A DNA stretch of 64,000 bases. Origin: Talaromyces rugulosus (lineage: Eukaryota; Ascomycota; Eurotiomycetes; Eurotiales; Trichocomaceae). Each line of letters starts with the position of its first letter. Position 1 is the stretch's first letter. Shown here in pieces: positions 55,682 to 64,000 of this stretch. A program made the translations under genes and the position numbers. The stretch spans positions 6,324,001 to 6,388,000 of the forward strand of contig NC_049561.1 in the NCBI RefSeq assembly GCF_013368755.1. The letters are read 5' to 3'. Under the pieces are notes generated by a model, which did not search any database, was not told the DNA's origin, and saw only the letters and a program-made list of their open reading frames with translations.

Positions 55682-56821
55682 TTACTTTGGACTCCATGTA
55701 ATGGATCGGACCCTGGGCCCGCCATGCTCATACGCCGCCAAGGCTCTCTGGGAATCCAAGGCCATGATACCAGGCCAGAAGCCCGGCGGCTCTGAGACCA
55801 TGGCAGGCGAGCTCCAATCGATCTTCCCTCCTCGCGGAGGGCCGCCATAGACCACCTTGATAAAGGCATTTTGCCTTCCTGTCTTGCTCTTTTCGGCGTA
55901 GTCATTTGTCATAAACACAACAGCCATTGATCCATCTCCAAACACTACAATTTGCGGCGCACCAGCATTGCGGCCCTTGGGAGGGTTATAGATTGGCTGA
56001 CGGTGGTGCCAGGTGTAACCATCGTCGTAGGAGATGACGCACTCGAGGTTGTAGTTGGGGCGGAATCGGGTTGTTTCAAACACCATGACAAGCACGCGTA
56101 GATTTTCCTGCATGTCGAATGTCGGTACAATGCCCGTCATTCCATCACGGAACCGGTTTTCTGCGACACCCTCGATGCATCGAGGTTCAGACCATGTTCG
56201 GCCGTGGTCGTGCGATATCACCATCATAGATCGCTGGTCGTCGGGCGCAAACTCGTGTGAATAGGTCATTTGAAGGACCCCACCACCGGCGATTCTCATG
56301 AATGGCTCCCAGATACCCAGTGGTGGCTGTTTCACTACTGCGTGAGACAGATGTGTCCATGTGTACCCGCCATCTTTCGACTCATACACTGTCATCCGGA
56401 ATACCGTGAAGCCCTGGGGATGGGCAAAGTCATGGTTCCGGAATGCGGCCAGTACGTGGTTGGGTGCAATCTCAAGCAGGAACGGATTATCGATCTCGGC
56501 CTTGCCCCGGAATATCTCTGAGATATCCATGAATGTCTGGCCATTGTCCGTGCTCTTGGAGACTTTCAAACCATGGAGCCGGTCGGGGCCGTACCAGGCA
56601 AAGGCGGCCAGGATCGTGCCGTCGTTGAGTCGGGCTAGTCGCGTATATGTGCCATTGAATCTGGACTCGACGGACAGGCTTCGTTCGTCTTGGTTGACGA
56701 TGAGACTGTTCGTGTTTGGTGGTGCTGGGCCTGTCGCGATCGCCGGCGACCCCGGAGGATGCGAGGGTTTGGGGGGTTTAATCCCCAGGTTCTTCATCAC
56801 CTTCTCGGCGAAATGAGACAT
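55682..56821 (-). CDS. BNR/Asp-box sialidase-superfamily protein
   Basis: Single exon, 379 residues (MSHFAEKVMKNLGIKPPKPS). Asp-box repeats (SxDxGxTW type) occur as SKSTDNGQTF, YESKDGGYTWT, VISHDHGRTWS and ISYDDGYTWH, the mark of six-bladed beta-propeller sialidase-like folds. IWEPFMRIAGGGVLQMTYSH and GMTGIVPTFDMQENLRVLVM are typical of fungal GH93-like/exo-sialidase-like proteins. There is no signal peptide, so the product is probably cytosolic, unlike most relatives. Substrate unknown; arabinan or sialic-acid-like sugars are only family guesses. Confidence 0.8.
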   Translation of the reverse strand: MSHFAEKVMKNLGIKPPKPSHPPGSPAIATGPAPPNTNSLIVNQDERSLSVESRFNGTYTRLARLNDGTILAAFAWYGPDRLHGLKVSKSTDNGQTFMDISEIFRGKAEIDNPFLLEIAPNHVLAAFRNHDFAHPQGFTVFRMTVYESKDGGYTWTHLSHAVVKQPPLGIWEPFMRIAGGGVLQMTYSHEFAPDDQRSMMVISHDHGRTWSEPRCIEGVAENRFRDGMTGIVPTFDMQENLRVLVMVFETTRFRPNYNLECVISYDDGYTWHHRQPIYNPPKGRNAGAPQIVVFGDGSMAVVFMTNDYAEKSKTGRQNAFIKVVYGGPPRGGKIDWSSPAMVSEPPGFWPGIMALDSQRALAAYEHGGPRVRSITWSPK

Positions 56822-57546
56822 ATTGTTTTGTTGTTGTTAATTAAAAACAACAAATATACAAATGATTGACAGGTTGTGAGAAAAGTGTCGAGTATAATCA
56901 AGAGTGATTGATGGAGCATTGGAAGCTGCTCTAGCATTCGTCATCTTCCCCGAGCTATGATGTCATCATGTTCACGTGCAGACCGTAGCCCTCAGAGTCG
57001 CTTCTCCTACGGTTTTCTCTTTTCTTTTGAAAGAGAAAAATTTTGACGATCGGCAGGGGTGTTGATCAGTACCCATATTTGATGTAGCAGGAGTATGCGT
57101 AGGGCAAACTCGTTGTACCTGTTAGGCGCATGTTATGGCACCTCCAAATGCACGTGGAAACAAATCCCCGACAGAATATGGCGAGTCCAGCTGCGTCAAC
57201 ATGTCTGAGAGGGAGGAAGAGAAAAGAAAGAAAGTGTGTTTTTGCAAAAAGTGAGGGGAAAAAAAGACTGCAATTTGCAATGTTTAATTTGCAGTCGGCC
57301 TCCAAAAACGGCTAGGGCGCGCCTTCCTATTTGGGACGTTTCTCGTGTTGGCAAACGGAATTGATGCTACTTCACACGCATAAACAGAAGCACAGCCACT
57401 AAGGTACATATAGCTTGACGCTCAGCCCTTCGAAAAATGAGTCACCTCGTATCGGTGCCTATGATATTGTCAACATAAATATTCGATCAGCCCTTCCCTT
57501 GGGTTAAGGCACAGAAGAGCATCTATTGATCATCACAGACACCAAC
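56822..57546. promoter_or_regulatory. Divergent promoter of the BNR and vWA-RBR genes
   Basis: 725 bp between divergent starts; contains GTTCACGTGCAG with an E-box CACGTG near 56971-56976. No gene. ORFs at 57066-57315 have no protein-like content. Confidence 0.4.
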
Positions 57547-60500
57547 ATGGCGGCAGAACGCCAAGCTGAAGTCTATGACTTGCTTATTGTCGCCGACGCG
57601 ACAGCTTCAATGCAGACGTATCTCACGTCTTTGCGCGTCTCTCTTCCACAGATCATCTCAGTTTCGGCCTTGACCAACTCCTTTTCGCGCATCGGACTAT
57701 TGTACTATCGCGACTATGACATGTCGGATCCGCTAGAATGGCACGGCTGGATCGAGCCATCGAAACTGGTCGGCCCAAACCAAAATGACCAGCCTGACCT
57801 GGTTTCCATTGCGAAAAATGTTCAAGCAGATGGAGGTGGTGATTACGCTGAAGCAACAAAGACAGCGTTGGCCAAGGTCTACGAGGTCAGTAGAGCGGAA
57901 GCAACGACTATAGTTCTTTTATACACCGATGCGCCTCCCCATGCCATATCCAACGGTGGTAAAGGCCTGGATGGCTATGGCCCAACGGAGCGGAAGGCTC
58001 TGGAGAAAGGTAAACATGCAATCCATGGACGTCACTTTGTCGACTGGACGTCGGCCTGCGGAACGTTACGAAACGGGGGCAAGCGTATCCACGTCTATAC
58101 GATAATAGATTCTTCCATATCTGAAGAAAATTTGGGCTTCTACAATTACCTATCCACAATGACCGGTGGGGCTTGCCTACATCTCAAGAGAGGCTTGCAA
58201 CAGCCTGCAGCGATCTCCCGAATTACAGTAGAGTTGCTGCTGACCTGGATGGGAGTTGAAAAGGCTGGATTATCTGATGCAGCTAAAAATGAGGACCTAG
58301 GTGCCATGTTGAGTCGGTATATCGACATCTCGAACATCAAAAAGGTCACAAACGAATCTAGCAAAGACGCTCAAAAATTCTTCAACTCAAACATTATTGG
58401 TAATACGACTAAAATTACGCTGACCCCTGAAACACTGAGAAAATACCTACCGAAGAAAACGACTCCAGTTGCAGAGTTTACCCAGCAGTGGAAAAGTGAT
58501 GGAAATTACCGAGAATTCGCTATTTCCCATCTGGAACGGATGATTCAACACGATGTCCGAGCAATGGCTTTGAATCCAGTACTGGGGAGTCTGTGGAGGA
58601 TCTTTTGCAACGACCGGACCATTCCCAACCGTGAAGAGGTATTGGCGTCTTTTAGCCAAGGAATAACAAAAATTTCGGACGAAAAGGAAAGGGCACAGAT
58701 GAAGGCTTGGCTGGAAGAATCGTATGACTTTGCGGCACAAATCCAAGAGACCATCGAAACCGTGCCAGAGGAAGCCCGTTTCCCATGCGTCTACCTGGAT
58801 CCCACGTTGAAATTTGAACGGGCGGATTCCAACACCGACGACGACGAAGATGCCAATCGTGCGATCACCGAATTTAAACGCGACGAACTTCTGGAAATAG
58901 GTCGTTCTTGTGATTACAAAATCCTGAGGCGATTAGGCCGTATTCTCACCCGGCTCACGTATGTTGAGAAGGCTAGCGACATGCCCCAGCACATCACTAA
59001 AACGACCGACGAAGATCTCCCTAAAATTCCAATTGCCCTTGCTTCTCAAGAATACAAGACAAACTTCTGGAGAGTTCTCCTCCATGCTGTTCTTCCAGGT
59101 ACCATGCTTGGGGCTCGCCCAGCTACACTCCTAGCAGCGCTCAGTCTTCGAATGGGCGTTGAGCCCCTTAGAGAAGTCGCCGAACACCAGATGAGGGCGT
59201 GGAAGACAAAATGGAATGACACCGAGGTTCCTGAGACCTGGAATATTGGGTGTCTCACATTGCTCTTAGATGCTGACAAGGCGTATCGTCAACGACGCGA
59301 GAGTTCTGACCAAGAAATTGGGGAAAGTCTGCTTCGTAAGAGTGACCGACGTATCTTTGAGACTCTGGTCGACTTCAAAATCTTGGAACGAAATCTTGAC
59401 ACCCCCTTGGTAGCCAAGGTCGGATGGACCCCGAATAAATCTTCTCTACCTATGGGGCCAGTGGTGGATTGTCGAAAATGCAAATTCCCCCGTTCCGTAA
59501 CCATTATGGGCAAGAGTGGGCAGTGTGGATTGTGTCTGACAGATGATTTCGAGACTAAGGAAGAGAGACTGACGCACATAACCACTGATGTATCGAAGGA
59601 CGACAACGAATTGACGGAGGCAACATGGGTAGAGTGCTCCGTTATTACATGTCGCGCCCAGTATATCGTCTACCACCAGGACTCTCTACGCGTACGGGCG
59701 AAATGTCACTACTGTAGGTTGCAAAAAGATCTCCCAGAAACTCAGCGGAGCGCCAGCCCTGCGCCTACCGTCGAGTGCGGACGATGTCTGAATCGCATGA
59801 TCTACCCAAAGACTTACAGGCCGTCGCCATTTTCCGAGTCGGATTTCTTGTGCGTCGCATGCACATCCAGCCGGATAACAATCACGGAAACTGAAACAAG
59901 CGCGAAACAAATTTCCGATGAGAATACTACCGACTGGTTGGCTGTAGACGCAGAAGCTCCATCGAAGAGCCCCTTTAGCAATCGGTCTGTTTACCACACG
60001 ATTACTACTATTGGTACAGATGAATTCTTGAACCGTGTGAAATTATTTCCCAAGACCGATGGCCCCCTTCGTCGCCGTGGAAAGGTCATCCATAACTCTC
60101 AGGAACTCATCGAGAAACTCCAAAAGCAGGTATCTCGCCGACATGCCAAACGAGTCCCATGTTCGCTTTGCTTCTCTGAATTCCAGCCCCGTGATCTTAA
60201 TGCAGCGTGTGGACGACGTGGATGTTTCCAGCGCATATGTCGCGGTTGTCTTGATGGATGGTATGGCCTCAATTCTGCCGGGCGTATCCTCAACACTGCG
60301 TCCTTGTTCTGTGCCTTTTGCCGCCGCCAGCCCCGGGCTCAGACACTCGCTAAACACGGTATGGGGGTGCATTCTGTCGGAAACCTCGCTCAAGCCGTAC
60401 AAGACCAGGGTAACTGGATTTATGCGTGGTGCGAGTCGTGTGCGTACGCAAAACCGTTCGTTGAACGTGTCTGCGCGCGTGGTGTTCCAGCGGATGTCGA

Positions 60501-60879
60501 ACATTGGGCTTGTGACGAATGCCACGAACAACAAGCCCGTGAAGAAGAGGCCCGCCGACTAGAGGAGATCGAGAGCCGTAGAATAGCGGCTCAGATCCAG
60601 GGGAATATTCGCGCGGCTGAAGAGGCAGAGAGAAACCGTCGTCGTTTATTAAAAAAGAGGGAAGAAAAAATCCAAAGCAAAAGGAAGCCTTGCCCTGGTT
60701 GTGGAGTGGAGTGTGAGAAGTCTATGGGCTGCGGACATATGACTTGCCCAGTGCCCCGGTGTTTGACTCATTGGTGCTTTTTCTGTGGCAAGAAATGCGA
60801 TCCAAGGGGTATATATCACCACATGAGCACAGCCCATGGAGGGTTCTTCGACGGTGACTCTGAGAGTGAAAGGGAATAG
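57547..60879 (+). CDS. vWA domain plus RING-IBR-RING (RBR) protein, putative E3 ligase
   Basis: Single exon, 1,110 residues from the ATG at 57547 (the frame is open a few codons further up, but without ATG). Residues ~8-230 form a von Willebrand A domain: YDLLIVADATASMQTYL (D17, T19, S21 of a MIDAS-like site), LYYRDYDM, DGGGDYAEAT and IVLLYTDAPPH. The middle (~240-630) is helical and unrecognised. From ~638 come several CxxC pairs (DCRKCKF, GQCGLC, CGRC). A RING1-like set starts at ~871 (CSLCFSEF, ACGRRGC, ICRGC, CAFC), an IBR-like part at ~965-1000 (WCESCAYA, WACDEC), and RING2 at ~1048 (CPGCGVECEKSMGCGHMTC) with Cys1062 in the position of the catalytic Cys of RBR ligases. Ubiquitin transfer is inferred. 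Substrates unknown. Confidence 0.82.
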   Translation: MAAERQAEVYDLLIVADATASMQTYLTSLRVSLPQIISVSALTNSFSRIGLLYYRDYDMSDPLEWHGWIEPSKLVGPNQNDQPDLVSIAKNVQADGGGDYAEATKTALAKVYEVSRAEATTIVLLYTDAPPHAISNGGKGLDGYGPTERKALEKGKHAIHGRHFVDWTSACGTLRNGGKRIHVYTIIDSSISEENLGFYNYLSTMTGGACLHLKRGLQQPAAISRITVELLLTWMGVEKAGLSDAAKNEDLGAMLSRYIDISNIKKVTNESSKDAQKFFNSNIIGNTTKITLTPETLRKYLPKKTTPVAEFTQQWKSDGNYREFAISHLERMIQHDVRAMALNPVLGSLWRIFCNDRTIPNREEVLASFSQGITKISDEKERAQMKAWLEESYDFAAQIQETIETVPEEARFPCVYLDPTLKFERADSNTDDDEDANRAITEFKRDELLEIGRSCDYKILRRLGRILTRLTYVEKASDMPQHITKTTDEDLPKIPIALASQEYKTNFWRVLLHAVLPGTMLGARPATLLAALSLRMGVEPLREVAEHQMRAWKTKWNDTEVPETWNIGCLTLLLDADKAYRQRRESSDQEIGESLLRKSDRRIFETLVDFKILERNLDTPLVAKVGWTPNKSSLPMGPVVDCRKCKFPRSVTIMGKSGQCGLCLTDDFETKEERLTHITTDVSKDDNELTEATWVECSVITCRAQYIVYHQDSLRVRAKCHYCRLQKDLPETQRSASPAPTVECGRCLNRMIYPKTYRPSPFSESDFLCVACTSSRITITETETSAKQISDENTTDWLAVDAEAPSKSPFSNRSVYHTITTIGTDEFLNRVKLFPKTDGPLRRRGKVIHNSQELIEKLQKQVSRRHAKRVPCSLCFSEFQPRDLNAACGRRGCFQRICRGCLDGWYGLNSAGRILNTASLFCAFCRRQPRAQTLAKHGMGVHSVGNLAQAVQDQGNWIYAWCESCAYAKPFVERVCARGVPADVEHWACDECHEQQAREEEARRLEEIESRRIAAQIQGNIRAAEEAERNRRRLLKKREEKIQSKRKPCPGCGVECEKSMGCGHMTCPVPRCLTHWCFFCGKKCDPRGIYHHMSTAHGGFFDGDSESERE

Positions 60880-61332
60880 GGCGATTAACAGAGGAATAAC
60901 GACTGCCTCATTTGTGTGTTCTCTATTTAGAAACAAGTTACAACGGGAGAAGTGATATTATTTCAATTTGAATGTTCTCATTAGTGATACTACGGTATGT
61001 AGTTTTACTGATATTTTACGACATCTGGAACGATGTACCTTGGGGTTCTTAGAGGGTAAAAACCGACTTCAAGTTCGTACTTGTTTGAAGTGAAACTACT
61101 TGTACATGCCGTCAGACCTGTTAGTTTGAAGTGTTTGGAAAGGAAATTACCTTTTTTTTACACATATAAATTGAGTTATAAATACTCCATGTTTGATTCG
61201 TTAACTGTAATAACATTGATGTCTGTCCTCTATCTGTGTAGCCATATCGAAAAACACGCCCACCGAGACCACCGAAATTTAACCTTAACTCCCCATCCCA
61301 CACCCACCAACAGCCCCCCAAACCATGGTTCC
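60880..61332. other. Convergent 3' region
   Basis: AT-rich spacer between the vWA-RBR and F-box-like genes; nothing recognised. Confidence 0.4.
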
Positions 61333-62508
61333 TCACTGCTTCCAAGTCATGGTCGGCAAAGAACTTTTACCAGGAGACCATCTGGTCGTTCGGGCAAAAT
61401 ACCATCCCCCCTTACTACGACCACCCACAACCGAGATGATATTTGACAGGTCGGTTCGGTTGATCCAATCTTGTGCACGTTTCGCAGCGTCGCTGTTGCT
61501 TCTATTTGTCAGAAGGCCCCATCCTTTGCCGAAATGTCTCTGCGTAGAGAACGAGACAGATCTGGTTCCCAGGGGGCTGCTTTCGGTGGTTTCAAATTCA
61601 ACAAAAAAGGTCCAGCAGAACTTGCACCAGGGATTTGGGGACTTGGGGTCGCATTCTTTAGGTATAATGTCCCTTTCCCAAGAACGATGCAGATGTAGCA
61701 TATCCAACACATGGGTGGAAATGTTGCGGTGCGGGCAAGGAAGCAGTGCGTCTTCACCGAAATGGGACATCCATGCTTGCATGATTGGCTTGCTGAAGTC
61801 TGACACGGTATACTTGTTTCGAAATACGAGGTGACTGCGTCGACGTGATAATTTTGGCAAGACTGTGCAGGTGACTATTGTTTGATCCGATTCAAGTACA
61901 CACTGGTGTGCGAGATTTGGCATGGTCGGCGGGGTCTGGCTGGTTTCTTCTTTTTTGGCTTTAATCAAAGCTGATTGCAGGCTCACGCATTTTTTGTACG
62001 TCAAGATAACATGGGGACATAGTTGAATGTTGCCCGGTGCCCTGCAGAATCTGTCATCGGGCTCCTTGTACAGTTCGCTTCGAGAAAAGTCCCGTTTGGG
62101 CTGCAAGTAGAGACACCCGGCGCAGCATTTCCAGTACGCATCCTCAAGTCTTTCGAGAAACCTCCAGCGGGGTGATTTGAAAAATGGCCACGGATTGACA
62201 ACGCCATGGTTGGCATTTACTCGGTTTGGAAGGACCCCGCGCAGCTTGAACTGATCCTTGTCGAGCCTGGGACTTAGGCAAACCCACAGTGGCTTGGTGG
62301 TGAGAGAAAGACAGATCTTATCCACAGGATCATCCAGATACTCTAAAATGATGAATGCAACTTCACGGGGAATCAAAGAAAACCCCTGGGTGCCCTTGCG
62401 TGAGCTATTCTCCACGGTCCACTCCTTTGTGAAGCATTCGAAGGGGACAGATTCTGGTCCAGGGCTGGATGGACGGCTTTCTAGAGACACAAATGATGGG
62501 GTGTCCAT
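61333..62508 (-). CDS. F-box-like protein of a fungal family
   Basis: Single exon, 391 residues (MDTPSFVSLESRPSSPGPES). Residues ~42-75 read GFSLIPREVAFIILEYLDDP, VDKICLSLTTKPLW, a fungal F-box. The remainder has WRFLERLEDAYWKCCAGCLY with CxxC, DRFCRAPGNIQLCPHVILTY, and CDPKSPNPWCKFCWTFF, cysteine-rich blocks common in Aspergillus F-box-like proteins of this length. F-boxes bind Skp1 in SCF ubiquitin ligases; the C-terminal part would bind the substrate. The adjacent vWA-RBR gene also points to ubiquitin work, but adjacency alone proves nothing. Confidence 0.72.
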   Translation of the reverse strand: MDTPSFVSLESRPSSPGPESVPFECFTKEWTVENSSRKGTQGFSLIPREVAFIILEYLDDPVDKICLSLTTKPLWVCLSPRLDKDQFKLRGVLPNRVNANHGVVNPWPFFKSPRWRFLERLEDAYWKCCAGCLYLQPKRDFSRSELYKEPDDRFCRAPGNIQLCPHVILTYKKCVSLQSALIKAKKEETSQTPPTMPNLAHQCVLESDQTIVTCTVLPKLSRRRSHLVFRNKYTVSDFSKPIMQAWMSHFGEDALLPCPHRNISTHVLDMLHLHRSWERDIIPKECDPKSPNPWCKFCWTFFVEFETTESSPLGTRSVSFSTQRHFGKGWGLLTNRSNSDAAKRAQDWINRTDLSNIISVVGGRSKGGWYFARTTRWSPGKSSLPTMTWKQ

Positions 62509-63230
62509 GATGGTGGGTTAAGAAGCTCTCAAGTTTCACCGAGAGACTTTTCGAATCACAAACAACAAACGGTATCAGTGTAGACCTGCCCACGGGCAAA
62601 TTTCAGTATCAGGCAAAACAATAGATAACTAACCCAGGGTTATATATCAAAAGAGAAATGCTAAACGATGAGTGATTCAAAACGCAACATCAGTATGATT
62701 GCCAGGCCTTCTGTTGTGTGAGGTCTTAGAGAGAGAGAGAGAAAGAGGAAGAGCCGCTCGAGCCAGGCACGCCCGTTTGACACCGCCCCCCACCGCCATA
62801 TGGCTGTTAATTGGTATCTAGCACCTGTCGGTGAACTTCTGCCTAAATCCTATTGTTTTCTTAGACCTTTTGACTTGTCTAATAATATTTGCAAGTGTAC
62901 AACTAGTTTCACACTAAACAAATACAAACTCGAAGTCGGAATTCTGCTATCTAGAGAGCTGGAAACGTATTATTTATACACATATTATTAAAACTACTAC
63001 AATATTACTTATAAAGATATTCAAGGTAAAATAAAATTGTGCCTATGCAGGTAGAAAAAAAAGAATCTTACCATTTCTTGCAACCATTAAATCAAACATG
63101 AAATATTTATAATTGCTCAGCACATGCAAACAAAACGTAAACCTTTCTAAATGCTTCGAACAGTCATCCCATAGACTAGCACAACAGGATCCAAAGGATA
63201 TCAAACTAATATCAACTCAATAGACGCTCC
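62509..63230. other. Spacer between the F-box-like gene and the hexokinase-like gene
   Basis: No gene seen. It holds a GA run at about 62730-62743, a C-run CACCGCCCCCCACC near 62779-62792, and AT-rich DNA from 62990 on that would be the hexokinase-like 3' UTR. Confidence 0.4.
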
Positions 63231-64000
63231 TTAAAAATTCGACCCAACTATCCCCTCAATCCCTCCCATGACAGAACCGGCCAAAACACCAACACCAACT
63301 ATGCCACCATCGCTAACTTCTCGTAGAAAAATACTCTTTCCACCATCCTGCGGGCCACCATGTACAAGTAACCGGTCAATTTGCCGCTGCATATTGTCCT
63401 TGTAATGCGGATAATTCTGGATCACACCACCGCAAAAGGCGACCACAAGTTCCTCGGGTCCGTTGTTCCAGCCGCGGCGAGATGAGGTCAATGTCGATTT
63501 GCTTTCTCCTTCTTTTGGCGAGGGAGTAGTAGCAGTAGTAGTGGCGTTGGTGTTCTCCGCTTGATTACCATCTGGGTTCTTCAGCTGGATTTCTCCCGTG
63601 CATGACAGCAGTCCAACAGTGGCTGCAGCAATCAGCGCGGTAGATCGCGTTTGTACGGCTGCCGCCACTGTTCGAAGTATCCCAGCCTTTTCAGCGTTCC
63701 ATATCCATCCCTTTGTCGACGGGAGACGGTGCGTGAGCTCTGCTGCAAGAGACTCGTCGTCGCGACCCGACGGCGCAGCCGAAGCGACATTCAGGGACAG
63801 GAAATCCGTCGTCAAGCCGTCGGCCTCGAGCAACCGCCATGGCAAAACATCTCTATCTGTATTTAGAACGCTGGTAAAATAATCAAGCACAATTACTCGG
63901 ACCAGCTCCCCGACGTATCGACCGCCAACCATGTATTCCAACGGTTGGAAACCGGGTCGCTGGGAACGCGCTTCGACTTCCTTGTCCCACCGAGTCACTA
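63231..64000 (-). CDS. Atypical hexokinase-family protein, C-terminal part
   Basis: The frame is open from the right edge to a TAA at 63231, so the N-terminus lies outside. The visible ~256 residues fit the C-terminal hexokinase domain: PGFQPLEYMVGGRYVGELVR corresponds to the GQPFEKMISGMYLGE block, DFLSLNVA and AAAVQTRSTALIAAATVGLL follow, and the end is VVAFCGGVIQNYPHYKDNMQ. Two nucleotide-binding motifs are altered: the usual V.VDGSVY..YP reads VAFCGGVIQNYP and the final DGSGxGAAL reads SDGGIVGVGVLAG. A Thr/Asn-rich insertion (about 63500-63590) is also unusual. Such changes are known from regulatory, non-catalytic hexokinase-like proteins of Aspergillus (HxkC, XprF/HxkD), which control extracellular protease expression. 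Which one it is cannot be said. Confidence 0.75.
   Translation of the reverse strand, partial: VTRWDKEVEARSQRPGFQPLEYMVGGRYVGELVRVIVLDYFTSVLNTDRDVLPWRLLEADGLTTDFLSLNVASAAPSGRDDESLAAELTHRLPSTKGWIWNAEKAGILRTVAAAVQTRSTALIAAATVGLLSCTGEIQLKNPDGNQAENTNATTTATTPSPKEGESKSTLTSSRRGWNNGPEELVVAFCGGVIQNYPHYKDNMQRQIDRLLVHGGPQDGGKSIFLREVSDGGIVGVGVLAGSVMGGIEGIVGSNF

Overview
The window is nuclear DNA of a filamentous ascomycete, most likely a member of the Eurotiales (Aspergillus, Penicillium or Talaromyces type). The reasons are short spliceosomal introns (about 45 to 240 nt, GTANGT-type donors, CTAAC/CTGAC-like branch sites), a high density of compact genes on both strands, Zn2Cys6 regulators, secreted GH55 and AA11 enzymes and an RBR/vWA protein. 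The genus is an inference and was not tested. No tRNA, rRNA, CRISPR array or intact transposon was recognised.

From 1 to 17 kb the window is a housekeeping block: the 5' part of Lcp5 (ribosome biogenesis), a TM9/EMP70 membrane protein, neuronal-calcium-sensor Ncs1, a Zn2Cys6 transcription factor, a Ca2+/calmodulin-dependent kinase, Vps33, the t-SNARE Sec9 and a flavin monooxygenase. Ncs1 and the kinase belong to calcium signalling; Vps33 and Sec9 both serve membrane fusion and are divergently transcribed. From 17.5 to 18.2 kb lies a decayed Zn2Cys6 transcription-factor pseudogene. From 19.4 to 24 kb come a MARVEL-type membrane protein and three small unrecognised genes, two of them visible only after splicing.

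From 24 to 30 kb are the App1-type phosphatidate phosphatase and the UV-damage endonuclease UvdE/Uve1. The most unusual part is 30.5 to 39.3 kb: two large genes diverge from a 336-bp shared promoter. One encodes a fungal helical (DUF7580-like) protein with a C-terminal nucleoside-phosphorylase (PNP/UDP) domain. The other encodes a ~1,795-residue NLR-like protein whose order is N-terminal helical domain, C2H2-like zinc-binding region, NB-ARC ATPase, near-identical 45-residue TPR units, and a CHAT (caspase/separase-like) domain that keeps the Cys but seems to lack the His of the dyad. Both gene types carry domains known from fungal non-self recognition and regulated cell death, so this pair is my candidate for an undescribed system.

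From 40.8 to 53 kb is a secreted-enzyme stretch: an AA11 chitin LPMO with an X278-like tail, a small secreted lysozyme/SLT-like protein standing alone in a gene-poor AT-rich region (43.7 to 50.4 kb), and a GH55 exo-beta-1,3-glucanase. Pga2 and the histone-fold protein CENP-S/Mhf1 (found by splicing by hand) diverge inside it. From 53 to 64 kb are cytosolic methionyl-tRNA synthetase, a BNR/Asp-box sialidase-like protein, a vWA plus RING-IBR-RING protein, an F-box-like protein and the C-terminal part of an atypical hexokinase that leaves the right edge.

Exon boundaries were placed by eye from splice consensus, reading frame and family fit; no RNA evidence or database search was available.
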